From positions 1-64,000 of the forward strand of contig BLMD01000235.1 in the NCBI GenBank assembly GCA_011959925.1: a stretch of 64,000 nt of DNA, given 5' to 3'. Shown piece after piece: positions 47,455 to 56,595 of the stretch. The notes beneath the pieces were generated by a model that was given only the letters and a program-made list of their open reading frames with translations, searched no databases and had not been told where the DNA came from. The DNA is from Lachnospiraceae bacterium (lineage in GTDB: Bacteria; Bacillota; Clostridia; Lachnospirales; Lachnospiraceae). A program made the translations under genes and the position numbers. The stretch's first letter is position 1, and each line of letters begins with the position of its first letter.

Positions 47455-48414
47455 ATGAAGTGGAATAAATTTACGATTCAGACGACAACAAAAGCGGAAG
47501 ATTTTATCAGCGCCATGTTGTCTGAACTTGGCATCGAAGGAGTGGAAATTGAAAATAACGTGCCGTTGACCAAAGAGGAGCAGTCGGATATGTTTATTGA
47601 TTTTCTGCCCGAGCTGCCGCCGGATGAAGGGATCAGTTATGTCAGTTTTTATCTGGAAGACGGGAAAGAACATTCCGCTCTGCTGCAGCGGGTGGCAGAA
47701 GGAATCGAAGAACAGCGTCAGTGGATCGATGTGGGAACGGGACATATTACGTCCTGCGATACGCAGGATCTGGACTGGATGAATAACTGGAAAGAATATT
47801 TTCATTCGTTTTCGATTGAAGATATTCTGATTAAACCCACCTGGGAAACGTTAAAAGAAGAGGACAAAGACAAGCTTTTGATCGAGATCGATCCCGGGAT
47901 TTCTTTTGGAACCGGAAAACACGAGACGACGCAGCTTTGTATCCGTCAGCTGATCAAATATATCCGGAAGAATCCCGGGGCAAACGTGCTGGATATCGGA
48001 TTTGGAAGCGGCATTTTATCCATTGCGGCCCTAAAGCTGGGGGCGTCGAACGTCACCGGAACGGATCTGGATGAAAACTGTCTCGTTTCCGTAACAGAAA
48101 ATATGGAGACCAACCGCTTAAAAGCAGAGGACGGCAGGTTTTATGTGGGAAATCTGATCAACGATACAAAGCTGCAGGAGACGGTCGGAGAGGAATGTTA
48201 TGATATTGCGGTTGCAAATATTCTGGCGGACGTGATCATTCCGATGGCTTCCGTCGTCCCGGCAAGATTGAAACAGGGCGGGATTTTCATTACGTCGGGG
48301 ATCATTGATTTTAAAGAGGCAGAAGTGAAAGATGCCATAGAATCCAACGGCATGAGAGTGTTGGAGATCAATCACGACGGCGAATGGGTCAATATTACAG
48401 CCATAAAGGAGTAA
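47455..48414 (+). CDS. prmA: Ribosomal protein L11 methyltransferase
   Basis: A 319-residue SAM enzyme that trimethylates L11. An N-terminal L11-recognition domain (1-100) is followed by a linker and the methyltransferase domain with FGTGKHETTQLC, VLDIGFGSGILSIAALK (SAM loop) and VANILADVI. The start is ATG 47455 with GGAGG at 47442-47446; an in-frame ATG at 47440 overlaps that site. It is 15 bp before rsmE, as in most Firmicutes dnaJ-prmA-rsmE clusters. Confidence 0.95.
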   Translation: MKWNKFTIQTTTKAEDFISAMLSELGIEGVEIENNVPLTKEEQSDMFIDFLPELPPDEGISYVSFYLEDGKEHSALLQRVAEGIEEQRQWIDVGTGHITSCDTQDLDWMNNWKEYFHSFSIEDILIKPTWETLKEEDKDKLLIEIDPGISFGTGKHETTQLCIRQLIKYIRKNPGANVLDIGFGSGILSIAALKLGASNVTGTDLDENCLVSVTENMETNRLKAEDGRFYVGNLINDTKLQETVGEECYDIAVANILADVIIPMASVVPARLKQGGIFITSGIIDFKEAEVKDAIESNGMRVLEINHDGEWVNITAIKE

Positions 48415-48429
48415 CGGAAAGGGCGGGCT

Positions 48430-49179
48430 ATGTATCAGTTTTTTGTAGAAGAGGAACAGATCGGGAGAGAATTTGTTACGATCACAGGTTCCGACGTCAA
48501 TCATATCAAACATGTGCTCCGGATGAAGCCGGGAGAAAAAATCCGTATCAGCAGCCGGGAAGGGAGAGACTTATTCTGCGTGGTATCCGAGGTGGCGGAT
48601 ACATTTGTGCAGGCGGATATTTTGAACGAGGAAGCGCCTTCTACGGAGCTTTCGGAAAAAATCTATCTGTTTCAGGGAATCCCGAAAGGAGACCGGATGG
48701 AAACCGTGATCGAAAAGGCGGTGGAGCTGGGCGTATATGAAATTATACCGGTAGCGATGAAATACTGCGTCGTAAAACTGGATGCCAAAAAAGAGGCGGC
48801 GCGCGTGAGCCGCTGGCAGAAGCTTGCGGAAGCGGCTGCCAAGCAGTCGAAGCGGAGCGTGATTCCCAATATTCATCCTGTGATGAATTACCGCGGCGCG
48901 GTAGAATATGCGGCATCCTGCGACGTATGCCTGGTTCCGTATGAAAATGAAACGGGTATGAAAAGCTTAAAAGAAGCGGCTGCTTCCATAAAGCAGGGAG
49001 ATTCCGTCAGTGTTCTGATCGGGCCGGAGGGCGGATTTGCAGAAGAAGAAATTGCGCTGGTACGGAATGGGATGCAGGTGGTGTCGCTGGGCAGACGGAT
49101 TTTACGGACAGATACGGCGGGTATTGCCGTGATGGCAATGCTGATGCTGGAATCGGAGATCAGAAAAGAACAGGGGTAG
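48430..49179 (+). CDS. rsmE: 16S rRNA (uracil1498-N3)-methyltransferase
   Basis: A 249-residue SPOUT-class enzyme methylating U1498. An N-terminal PUA-like domain (1-70) is followed by the knotted domain with FQGIPKGDRMETVIEKAVELG, AAKQSKRSVIPNI, IGPEGGFAEEE and LGRRILRTDTAGIAV. Two bases separate it from the cysteine desulfurase gene. Confidence 0.95.
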   Translation: MYQFFVEEEQIGREFVTITGSDVNHIKHVLRMKPGEKIRISSREGRDLFCVVSEVADTFVQADILNEEAPSTELSEKIYLFQGIPKGDRMETVIEKAVELGVYEIIPVAMKYCVVKLDAKKEAARVSRWQKLAEAAAKQSKRSVIPNIHPVMNYRGAVEYAASCDVCLVPYENETGMKSLKEAAASIKQGDSVSVLIGPEGGFAEEEIALVRNGMQVVSLGRRILRTDTAGIAVMAMLMLESEIRKEQG

Positions 49180-49181
49180 GT

Positions 49182-50336
49182 ATGAAAGTATATCTGGATA
49201 ATTCTGCAACGACAAGATGCAGCAGGCGGGCCGTTGACCAAATGGTACGTCTGCTGGAAGAAGATTACGGAAATCCGTCTTCTCTGCACCGGATGGGAGA
49301 ACAGGCGGAAATATATATCAAAGAAGCCAGACAGACGATCGCTAAAACATTAAAAGCAGAGGAAAAAGAGATCGTATTTACGTCGGGCGGCACGGAATCG
49401 AACAATCTGGCGATCCTTGGAGCCGCAGAAGCAAACAAGCGGGCGGGAAACCATGTGATTACAACGGCAATCGAGCATCCGTCCGTCTGGCAGACGGTGA
49501 AATACCTGGAAGAGTCCGGATACCGCATCACTGCTCTTCCGGTAGATGCCAAGGGCGTGATTTCTCTGGACGCATTGGAAGAAGCGTTGGATGAAGAGAC
49601 GATTTTAGTTTCGATGATGCAGGTCAATAATGAGATCGGAACGATCGAGCCGATCGAACAGGCGGCAAAACGGATCCGGAAGAAGGCGCCGCAGGCGTTG
49701 ATTCATACGGATGCCATTCAGTCTTACGGCAAATTAGCGGTATGTCCGAAAAAAACGGATGTAGATTTGGTGTCCGTCAGCGGGCATAAAATCCACGGGC
49801 CGAAAGGCAGCGGTTTTTTGTATATCCGGGAGAAAACAAAAATTCGGCCGATCGTATTCGGCGGCGGACAGCAAAAAGGAATGCGTTCAGGGACGGAAAA
49901 TGTTCCGGCGATTGCAGGTCTTTCGGTAGCGGCGGCGGAATGTTATGAACAGCTGGAAGAAAACGCCGACCGTATGTACCGGTTGCGGGATTATTTTATA
50001 CAGGAAGTCACCGGGATTTCCGGCGTGTCTGTCAACGGGGCGCTGGGCAGGGCTGCCGCGCCGCATATTGTCAGCGTCAGTGTGGAAGATGTCAAAAGCG
50101 AAGTGCTTTTGCATTCTCTGGAAGAGAAAGGAATTTATATATCGGCAGGCAGCGCCTGTTCTTCCCACAAGAGATCGGTCAGCCGCACGCTGCAGGCAAT
50201 CGGCTTGAACAGAAGCCAGGCGGATACTACGGTTCGGTTTAGTTTTTGTGAAGCGACGACAAAGGAAGAAATCGATTATACGCTGGAATGCCTGAATGAG
50301 ACGATTCCGTTTCGGAGAAAATTTACCAGAAGATAG
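49182..50336 (+). CDS. Cysteine desulfurase (NifS/IscS-like), ThiI partner
   Basis: A 384-residue PLP enzyme that takes sulfur from cysteine to a persulfide. PLP lysine is Lys203 in SGHKIHGPKGSG; the catalytic Cys326 lies in SAGSACSSHK. HTDAIQSYGK and FGGGQQKGMRSGTEN are family motifs. It directly precedes thiI (14 bp), as the B. subtilis NifZ-ThiI pair, so its main job here is probably sulfur for 4-thiouridine in tRNA and perhaps thiamine, more than Fe-S assembly. Confidence 0.93.
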   Translation: MKVYLDNSATTRCSRRAVDQMVRLLEEDYGNPSSLHRMGEQAEIYIKEARQTIAKTLKAEEKEIVFTSGGTESNNLAILGAAEANKRAGNHVITTAIEHPSVWQTVKYLEESGYRITALPVDAKGVISLDALEEALDEETILVSMMQVNNEIGTIEPIEQAAKRIRKKAPQALIHTDAIQSYGKLAVCPKKTDVDLVSVSGHKIHGPKGSGFLYIREKTKIRPIVFGGGQQKGMRSGTENVPAIAGLSVAAAECYEQLEENADRMYRLRDYFIQEVTGISGVSVNGALGRAAAPHIVSVSVEDVKSEVLLHSLEEKGIYISAGSACSSHKRSVSRTLQAIGLNRSQADTTVRFSFCEATTKEEIDYTLECLNETIPFRRKFTRR

Positions 50337-50350
50337 AGAACGGAGGAACC

Positions 50351-51529
50351 ATGTACAAATCTTTTTTAATCAAGTACGGCGAAATCGCCATTAAAGGAAA
50401 AAACCGGTATTTATTTGAAGAAGCGCTGGTTTGCCAGATCCGGTATGCCCTAAAGGAGGCGGAAGGAGAATTTCATGTACGCCGCCTGCAGGGAAGAATT
50501 TATGTGGATGCTGCGGGCGAATACGATTATGACGAGGTCATGCAGGCGCTGTCCCATGTGTTCGGCATCGTGGGGATCTGTCCGGTCGTCCTGTTAAAAG
50601 ACGAAGGGTTTGAACGTCTGGCAGAAGATGTGATTGCATATATGGACAAAGTCTATCCGGATAAACATCTGACGTTTAAAGTCCATGCAAGAAGGGCAAG
50701 AAAAAATTATCCGATGGATTCTATGGAATTAAACGCGGCGCTGGGAGAGAAAATATTAGAAGCGTTTCCGGAGATTTCAGTGGATGTCCACAATCCGGAC
50801 GTGCTTTTATGTGTGGAGATCCGCGAGGAGATCAATTTGTATTCTATGGAGATCAAAGGGCCGGGCGGTATGCCGGTGGGAACAAACGGAAAGGCAATGC
50901 TGCTGTTGTCCGGCGGAATCGACAGTCCGGCAGCCGGTTATATGACGGCAAAGCGCGGCGTTGCCTTGGACGCGGTTTATTTTCACGCGCCGCCGTATAC
51001 CAGTGAGCGTGCAAAACAAAAAGTTGTGGATCTCGCAAAGATCTTGTCAAAATATTCCGGGCCGATCCGTCTGCATGTCGTGAATTTTACGGATATTCAG
51101 CTGTTTATTTATGAGAAGTGTCCGCACGAAGAGCTGACGATTATCATGCGCCGGTATATGATGCGGATTGCGGAGCACTTTGCCCGCGCAAACGGATGCC
51201 TTGGTCTTGTAACGGGAGAGAGCATCGGGCAGGTGGCAAGCCAGACGATGCAGTCGCTGGCAGTGACGAATGCCGTATGTGATATGCCGGTGTACCGTCC
51301 TCTGATCGGCTTTGATAAAAATGAGATCATTGCCGTTTCGGAGAAGATCGATGCATATGAAACCAGTATTCTTCCATACGAAGACTGCTGTACGATTTTT
51401 GTGGCAAAGCATCCGGTGACCAAACCGGTATTAAAGACGATTGAGCGTTCCGAGCGAAAACTGGAGGAAGGAATCGAAGAACGGATGAAAACGGCGCTTG
51501 AGACGACCGAAGTGATTGAAATAAAATAA
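50351..51529 (+). CDS. thiI: tRNA 4-thiouridine synthetase ThiI
   Basis: A 392-residue enzyme that adenylates and thiolates U8 of tRNA. A ferredoxin-like/THUMP N-terminus (1-165) is followed by the PP-loop SGGIDS (187-192) in the AANH domain, and the conserved PYEDCCTIF near 343. There is no C-terminal rhodanese domain, as in Firmicutes forms of this length; sulfur comes from the upstream desulfurase. A strong terminator follows. Confidence 0.95.
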   Translation: MYKSFLIKYGEIAIKGKNRYLFEEALVCQIRYALKEAEGEFHVRRLQGRIYVDAAGEYDYDEVMQALSHVFGIVGICPVVLLKDEGFERLAEDVIAYMDKVYPDKHLTFKVHARRARKNYPMDSMELNAALGEKILEAFPEISVDVHNPDVLLCVEIREEINLYSMEIKGPGGMPVGTNGKAMLLLSGGIDSPAAGYMTAKRGVALDAVYFHAPPYTSERAKQKVVDLAKILSKYSGPIRLHVVNFTDIQLFIYEKCPHEELTIIMRRYMMRIAEHFARANGCLGLVTGESIGQVASQTMQSLAVTNAVCDMPVYRPLIGFDKNEIIAVSEKIDAYETSILPYEDCCTIFVAKHPVTKPVLKTIERSERKLEEGIEERMKTALETTEVIEIK

Positions 51530-51532
51530 AAA

Positions 51533-51568
51533 ATAAGAGGATGGAATCCATCCTCTTATCGGGTTTTT
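51533..51568. terminator. Bidirectional terminator between thiI and the HPr-like gene
   Basis: A perfect 12-bp stem ATAAGAGGATGG (51533-51544) / CCATCCTCTTAT (51548-51559), 3-base loop; TTTTT on the plus side and a long A-run upstream that gives T's for the minus strand. Confidence 0.85.
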
Positions 51569-51571
51569 GTA

Positions 51572-51811
51572 TTATGACTCTGTGACAAGATACGGAGCAA
51601 GAGCCTCTAAAATATCAGCTTCGTCGCTTTCTACATGGATCGCCAGATCGATCGGTTTGGATAAATCCAGACTGAAAATTCCCATGATCGATTTTGCGTC
51701 AATCGTATATCTTCCGGAGATTAAATCAAAATCATAATCAAACTGGGTAACGGTATTGACAAAAGCTTTCACTTTGTCAATAGAATTTAAAGAAATCTGA
51801 ACTGTTTTCAT
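51572..51811 (-). CDS. HPr-family protein without the phospho-histidine
   Basis: A 79-residue HPr fold. Where HPr has the catalytic GLHARPA loop this protein has NSIDKVKAFVN, so it cannot accept phosphate from enzyme I. The regulatory serine region is kept (AKSIMGIFSLDLSKP). This resembles Crh-like regulatory paralogues but is shorter of other signatures. AGGAGGG lies before the minus-strand ATG, and a good promoter (51849-51877) is upstream. It is likely a regulator rather than a sugar carrier. Confidence 0.85.
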   Translation of the reverse strand: MKTVQISLNSIDKVKAFVNTVTQFDYDFDLISGRYTIDAKSIMGIFSLDLSKPIDLAIHVESDEADILEALAPYLVTES

Positions 51812-51848
51812 GAATGCACCCTCCTAATCAGTATTTTCAATTATTTAT

Positions 51849-51877
51849 ATAGTAATTCTTTTAACAGGAAAAGTCAA
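51849..51877 (-). promoter_or_regulatory. Promoter of the HPr-like gene
   Basis: On the minus strand TTGACT (complement of 51872-51877), 17 bp, TACTAT (complement of 51849-51854). Confidence 0.7.
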
Positions 51878-51906
51878 TCCCATTTCGCGCAAATCTGGAG
51901 GCTAAA

Positions 51907-53226
51907 GTGAGGAAAAAAAATAATAAAAAGGCAGCGCTGCATAATCTTGGATGTAAGGTAAACGCCTATGAAACAGAAGCCATGCGGCAGATCTTAGAGG
52001 AAGCCGGATATGAGATCGTGGATTTTTCACAAAAGGCGGACGTCTATGTGGTAAATACCTGTTCCGTGACGAACATGGCGGACAGAAAGTCCAGGCAGAT
52101 GCTGCATCGTGCCAAAAAGAGAAATCCGGACAGTATAGTGGTTGCGGCAGGCTGTTATGTACAGACGAAGACGAAAGAAGCACAGACGGATCCGGCGGTT
52201 GACCTTATCGTCGGAAACAATCAAAAACACAGGCTGGCGGAAGCGATTGCGGACTACGAGAGAGACCGGACGAAAAGAAATTCTCTGACCGGAATCAACG
52301 GCAGACAGCCGTATGAAACGCTGCATATGACAAAGACGGCGGAGCATACCCGGGCGTTTATCAAAGTACAGGACGGATGCAATCAGTTCTGCAGTTATTG
52401 TATCATCCCTTATGCAAGGGGGAGGGTGCGGAGCCGGAAAGCGGAAGATGTGCTGCAGGAAGTGCGTGCTCTGGCAGAGAACGGTTATCAGGAAATCGTA
52501 TTGACTGGAATTCATTTAAGCTCGTTTGGAACGGATACGGGGGAGAGACTGCCGAAGCTTTTGGAAGATCTTTCTGCGGTGGAGGGAATCCGCAGGATTC
52601 GTCTCGGCTCTTTGGAACCAAGAATCATAACGGAGGATTTTGTAAAGTTTTTGTCCGAAACAGAAAAGGTCTGCCCGCATTTTCACCTGTCGCTGCAGAG
52701 CGGCTGCGACGCTACATTACGGCGGATGAACCGGAAATACGATACGGACATGTATCAAAAGAGCTGCGGCCTGCTGCGGAAGTATTTTGAGCATCCGGCA
52801 ATTACGACCGATGTGATCGCCGGATTTCCGGGCGAGACGGAAGAGGAATTTGCGGCGACGGAGCGTTTTGTCAGACAGATTCATTTTTATGAAATGCATA
52901 TATTTAAATTTTCCGTTCGGGAAGGGACAAAAGCCGCGGCAATGCCAAATCAGATACCCGAACAGATCAAAACTATCCGAAGCGAGCGGCTGATCGCGCT
53001 GGCAGATCAAATGTCGGAGGAATTTCGAAGTTATTATATCGGCAGGGACGTGGAGGTTTTGATGGAAGAGCCGTTTGAATCGGAAGGCAGGCGTTATTTT
53101 GCTGGATATACGAAAGAATATGTAAAAATCGCATTGGAAACGGACCGGGATTTGTCCAATTCGTTTGTGAAAGGCAGGGTTTTGGGGCGTCTGGACGACA
53201 CAGCGTATCTTATGGTTGAATTTTAG
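51907..53226 (+). CDS. mtaB: tRNA t6A37 methylthiotransferase MtaB
   Basis: A 439-residue radical SAM enzyme making ms2t6A37 in tRNA. An N-terminal UPF0004 domain carries cluster cysteines (LGCKVNAYETEAM, NTCSVTNMAD, AAGCYVQ). The SAM cysteines are C158-x3-C162-x2-C165 in CNQFCSYCIIPYARGR, with a C-terminal TRAM-like region. The GTG start at 51907 has CTGGAGG upstream. It ends with a TTGAAT that serves as -35 for the next operon. Confidence 0.93.
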   Translation: MRKKNNKKAALHNLGCKVNAYETEAMRQILEEAGYEIVDFSQKADVYVVNTCSVTNMADRKSRQMLHRAKKRNPDSIVVAAGCYVQTKTKEAQTDPAVDLIVGNNQKHRLAEAIADYERDRTKRNSLTGINGRQPYETLHMTKTAEHTRAFIKVQDGCNQFCSYCIIPYARGRVRSRKAEDVLQEVRALAENGYQEIVLTGIHLSSFGTDTGERLPKLLEDLSAVEGIRRIRLGSLEPRIITEDFVKFLSETEKVCPHFHLSLQSGCDATLRRMNRKYDTDMYQKSCGLLRKYFEHPAITTDVIAGFPGETEEEFAATERFVRQIHFYEMHIFKFSVREGTKAAAMPNQIPEQIKTIRSERLIALADQMSEEFRSYYIGRDVEVLMEEPFESEGRRYFAGYTKEYVKIALETDRDLSNSFVKGRVLGRLDDTAYLMVEF

Positions 53227-53244
53227 GACATAATATATTACAAT
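53216..53244 (+). promoter_or_regulatory. Promoter of the ireB-ruvX-DUF1292 operon
   Basis: TTGAAT (53216-53221, in the last codons of mtaB), 17 bp, TACAAT (53239-53244). Confidence 0.65.
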
Positions 53245-53305
53245 AGTACCAGCAATGCTTTTGCGTGCATGAAAACAAAAGAGCAGAATATAAGGGCGTG
53301 GAATT

Positions 53306-53569
53306 ATGCAGAATTTAAACAACACACAATTTTTTAAAGTAGAGAAAGAACTGGAGATGCAGGTAAAGGACGTGCTTGCCATTGTCTATGAAGCGCTGAC
53401 GGAAAAAGGCTATAATCCAGTCAATCAGATTGTTGGATATATTATGTCCGGTGATCCGACGTATATCACCAGCCATAATAATGCAAGAAGTCTGATCATG
53501 AAAGTAGAACGGGATGAAATCGTAGAAGAGGTTTTGCAGGAGTATATCAAGACGAAGCTGATCAAATAA
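53306..53569 (+). CDS. ireB: IreB family regulatory phosphoprotein (UPF0297)
   Basis: An 87-residue helical protein: VYEALTEKGYNPVNQIVGYIMSGDPTYI and TSHNNAR are family hallmarks. In Enterococcus IreB is phosphorylated by the Ser/Thr kinase IreK at N-terminal threonines and limits cephalosporin resistance. Here the N-terminus has NNTQFF with a threonine in the right area. It starts the conserved ireB-ruvX-DUF1292 operon. Confidence 0.92.
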   Translation: MQNLNNTQFFKVEKELEMQVKDVLAIVYEALTEKGYNPVNQIVGYIMSGDPTYITSHNNARSLIMKVERDEIVEEVLQEYIKTKLIK

Positions 53570-53583
53570 CAGGGAGGCATTTT

Positions 53584-54063
53584 ATGCGGATATTGGGGCT
53601 GGATTTCGGCGAACATACGGTTGGCGTGGCAGTCAGCGACGAATCTGGACTGATTGCGCAGAAAGTTGAGACGATCCAGAGAAAGTCCCCGGATAAACTG
53701 CGTCAGACATTGGCAAGGATCGAAGAGCTTGCCTCTTCTTATGGTGTAGATAAAATTATTTTAGGGTACCCGAAGAATATGAACAATACAGAAGGGGAAC
53801 GGTGCGGAAAGACGAGGGAATTTCAGGCATTGTTAGAACGCAGGAGCCGGCTGGACGGTATTACGATAGAATTGTGGGATGAACGGCTGACTACAGCTGC
53901 GGCAGAACGCGTCTTAATCGAAAGCGGTGTCCGAAGGGAAAACCGGAAACAGTATGTGGACCAGATCGCTGCAGTGTTGATTTTGCAGGGATATCTGGAT
54001 TTTAGAAACAGAAAGAAGGAACGGGCAGCAGGATATGGAGAAGATCACATTTACGGATCCTGA
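53584..54063 (+). CDS. ruvX: Putative Holliday junction resolvase RuvX/YqgF
   Basis: A 159-residue RNase H-fold nuclease: LGLDFGEHTVGVAVSDE (first Asp), LGYPKNMNNTEG, WDERLTTAAAE (Glu/Asp pair) and DQIAAVLILQGYLD. The family processes pre-16S rRNA 5' ends and may resolve junctions. Its end overlaps the following gene by 29 bp. Confidence 0.94.
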   Translation: MRILGLDFGEHTVGVAVSDESGLIAQKVETIQRKSPDKLRQTLARIEELASSYGVDKIILGYPKNMNNTEGERCGKTREFQALLERRSRLDGITIELWDERLTTAAAERVLIESGVRRENRKQYVDQIAAVLILQGYLDFRNRKKERAAGYGEDHIYGS

Positions 54064-54292
54064 TACGCAGGAGGAAACGGAGTTTTTCTGCCTGGAGCAG
54101 ACACAGATCAATAATCAGAATTATATACTGGTCACCGAAGAAGAAGACGGTGATTCGGAGGCTTATATTTTAAGGGAAACATCTTTCGGGCAGGGCGAGA
54201 CCGTGTATGAAATGGTGGACGAGGACGCCGAACTGGAAGCCATTGGCAAAGTCTTTGCGGAATTGATGGAAGATGTTGACTTAGAATACTAA
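54035..54292 (+). CDS. DUF1292 (YrzB-like) acidic protein
   Basis: An 85-residue acidic protein: KITFTDPDTQEETEFF at the start and YILVTEEEDGDSEAYIL; typical DUF1292. The start lies in ruvX with GGAACGGGCAGCAGG upstream. The function is unknown, but the trio ireB-ruvX-DUF1292 is conserved across Firmicutes. Confidence 0.9.
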   Translation: MEKITFTDPDTQEETEFFCLEQTQINNQNYILVTEEEDGDSEAYILRETSFGQGETVYEMVDEDAELEAIGKVFAELMEDVDLEY

Positions 54293-54298
54293 GTTTTT
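54279..54298 (+). terminator. Weak terminator at the end of the DUF1292 gene
   Basis: ACTTAG (54279-54284) / CTAAGT (54289-54294), 4-base loop, then TTTTATTT. The stem is short and covers the stop codon. Confidence 0.35.
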
Positions 54299-54485
54299 AT
54301 TTGTGACAGCGAAACGGTTTGCCGAGGAAATTTCGGTATGCCGTATCAGCGGTCAGATTAAAATTTTATGTAAGAAGAGAGGACGATAGGGTATGCCTTA
54401 GGGAAAGTTTCCGCTGATGTATCCGTTTTTTGCGGTATATCTGTGGGAAGTATTCGTTTGGCATATTCTGGAACGGAGGTTATTT

Positions 54486-56156
54486 TTGAAACAGAAAACA
54501 ACAGAACATGGAAAATTAAAGATCATTCCGTTGGGAGGGCTTGAGCAGATCGGAATGAATATTACTGCGTTTGAATACGAAGACAACATTATCGTAGTAG
54601 ACTGCGGATTGTCGTTTCCGGAAGACGATATGCTGGGCATCGATCTGGTAATTCCCGATATTACGTATCTGAAAGAGAATATCGAGAAAGTAAAAGGATT
54701 TTTTATTACGCACGGACATGAAGACCATATCGGGGCGATCCCCTATGTATTAAAAGAGATCAATGTGCCGATTTATGCGACAAAGCTGACGATCGGCATT
54801 ATAGACCATAAATTAAAAGAGCATAATATGCTGACGAAAGTCAAACGAAAAGTGGTAAAATACGGTCAGCATATTAATTTGGGCAATTTCAGGGTGGAAT
54901 TTATCAAGACCAACCACAGTATTCAGGATGCGGCGGCGCTTGCCATTTATTCCCCGGCAGGTATTGTCGTGCATACGGGCGATTTTAAAGTGGATTATAC
55001 GCCGGTATTCGGTGACGCGATCGATCTTGCCAGATTGGGAGAAATCGGGAAGAAAGGCGTGCTGGCACTGATGTGCGACAGCACAAATGCGGAACGGCCG
55101 GGATTTACGATGTCGGAGAGAACCGTCGGAAGGACGTTTGACAATATTTTTTCGGAGCACAAAAATTCCAGGATTATTATTGCTACATTTGCATCCAATG
55201 TGGACCGCGTGCAGCAGATCATCAATTCTGCCTGCAAATACGGCAGAAAAGTCGTTGTGGAAGGTCGGAGTATGGTCAATATCATTTCTACGGCGACGGA
55301 ACTGGGATATCTGGATATTCCGGACAATACGTTAATCGACGTGGAACATTTGAAAAATTATCCGGATGAGCAGACCGTACTGATCACAACGGGAAGCCAG
55401 GGAGAGTCCATGGCTGCGCTATCCCGTATGGCATCCGGCATGCATAAGAAGATCACGATCAAACCGAAAGATACGATTATATTCAGTTCGAATCCGATAC
55501 CGGGAAATGAAAAGGCGGTTTCCAACGTGATCAACGAACTGTTTATGAAAGGCGCCGACGTGATATTTCAGGACGCGCACGTATCCGGACATGCTTGTCA
55601 GGAGGATATCAAGCTGATCTATTCGCTCGTCCGTCCGAAATATGCGATACCGGTACACGGTGAATACCGGCATTTGATGGCGCAGAAAAAAGTGGCGGAG
55701 GAATTGGGATACGAAAAAGAAAATATTTTTATCCTTTCTTCCGGGGATGTGTTAGAATTAGATGAAGAGTCTGCAAATATTACCGGTCATGTCCATGTGG
55801 GCAATGTCATGGTAGACGGTCTCGGCGTCGGCGACGTGGGCAATATTGTACTGCGGGACAGGCAGCATCTGGCAGAGGAAGGAATTATTATCGTCGTACT
55901 GACGCTGCAGGCAGGTTCCGGACAGGTGATTGCCGGACCGGATATCGTATCCAGAGGGTTTGTCTATGTCAGAGGTTCGGAGAGCCTGATGGACGAAGCA
56001 AAACAGGTGCTTGACGGTACAATGGAACAGATTATGGAAAAAAATATTACAGACTGGGGCAGGATTAAAACAGATATCAAAGATTCCCTGGGGGAATTTG
56101 TCTGGAAAGAGACGAAGAGAAAACCGATGATCATACCGATCATTATGGAGGTATAG
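54486..56156 (+). CDS. rnj: Ribonuclease J
   Basis: A 556-residue metallo-beta-lactamase/beta-CASP ribonuclease with endo- and 5'-3' exonuclease activity, a central RNA-turnover enzyme in Firmicutes. The catalytic motif is HGHEDHIG (His76, His78, Asp80, His81); IVVHTGDFKVD, CDSTNAERPG and VHGEYRHL are also visible. The start is TTG 54486 after GGAGGT (54475-54480); longer in-frame extensions to 54417 lack a ribosome site. I saw no clear promoter in the 193-bp gap upstream. Confidence 0.94.
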   Translation: MKQKTTEHGKLKIIPLGGLEQIGMNITAFEYEDNIIVVDCGLSFPEDDMLGIDLVIPDITYLKENIEKVKGFFITHGHEDHIGAIPYVLKEINVPIYATKLTIGIIDHKLKEHNMLTKVKRKVVKYGQHINLGNFRVEFIKTNHSIQDAAALAIYSPAGIVVHTGDFKVDYTPVFGDAIDLARLGEIGKKGVLALMCDSTNAERPGFTMSERTVGRTFDNIFSEHKNSRIIIATFASNVDRVQQIINSACKYGRKVVVEGRSMVNIISTATELGYLDIPDNTLIDVEHLKNYPDEQTVLITTGSQGESMAALSRMASGMHKKITIKPKDTIIFSSNPIPGNEKAVSNVINELFMKGADVIFQDAHVSGHACQEDIKLIYSLVRPKYAIPVHGEYRHLMAQKKVAEELGYEKENIFILSSGDVLELDEESANITGHVHVGNVMVDGLGVGDVGNIVLRDRQHLAEEGIIIVVLTLQAGSGQVIAGPDIVSRGFVYVRGSESLMDEAKQVLDGTMEQIMEKNITDWGRIKTDIKDSLGEFVWKETKRKPMIIPIIMEV

Positions 56157-56160
56157 CAGA

Positions 56161-56496
56161 TTGAGTCAGGTTCAGGAGAAAATCCGGGAGTTGATCGCAG
56201 CAATCCAAGCGTGTGAAGAATACGGCAGGTATCAGAACGCAAAGCAGGCGATTGAAAAATATCCCGTTTTAAAACAGAGTGCCGACGACTTTTGCAGACA
56301 TAAATTTGAGCTGCAGGAGAGCGGCGCAGATCTTTTTGACGAAATAGACAGGCTGCAGCAGGAATATATGGAGATTGGCAGCAATCCCGTGATATGGGAA
56401 TATTTGACGGCGGAAAATGCGTGCTGCCGGATTCTTCGTCAGGTAAACTGGCAGTTATTGGAGCAGTTGGATTTCGGGGCGGATTTTGGAACATAA
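56161..56496 (+). CDS. YlbF/YmcA family regulator
   Basis: A 111-residue helical protein: QEKIRELIAAIQACEEYGRYQNAKQAIEKYP and a C-terminal LTAENACCRILRQVNW helix. In B. subtilis YlbF, YmcA and YaaT form the Y-complex, which works with RNase Y in mRNA processing; here the gene directly follows RNase J. The start is TTG 56161 with TGGAGG in the end of the RNase J gene. The C-terminal tail contains two Cys (ENACCR) as in Fe-S-carrying Y-complex proteins. Confidence 0.8.
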   Translation: MSQVQEKIRELIAAIQACEEYGRYQNAKQAIEKYPVLKQSADDFCRHKFELQESGADLFDEIDRLQQEYMEIGSNPVIWEYLTAENACCRILRQVNWQLLEQLDFGADFGT

Positions 56497-56595
56497 TCGG
56501 CCGGGCTGCCGGTAGACCGGCGGCTATAGCACGCTGCGGCGGGACGCTTTGTGAGGAAACTTGCAGGGATTGGTTTATGGAATACGGAGGAAAAG

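Noticed and set aside
54293..54485. Extended RNase J N-terminus or a leader gene
   Set aside because: The in-frame extension has no ribosome site, while GGAGGT sits correctly before TTG 54486; the upstream residues do not match RNase J.
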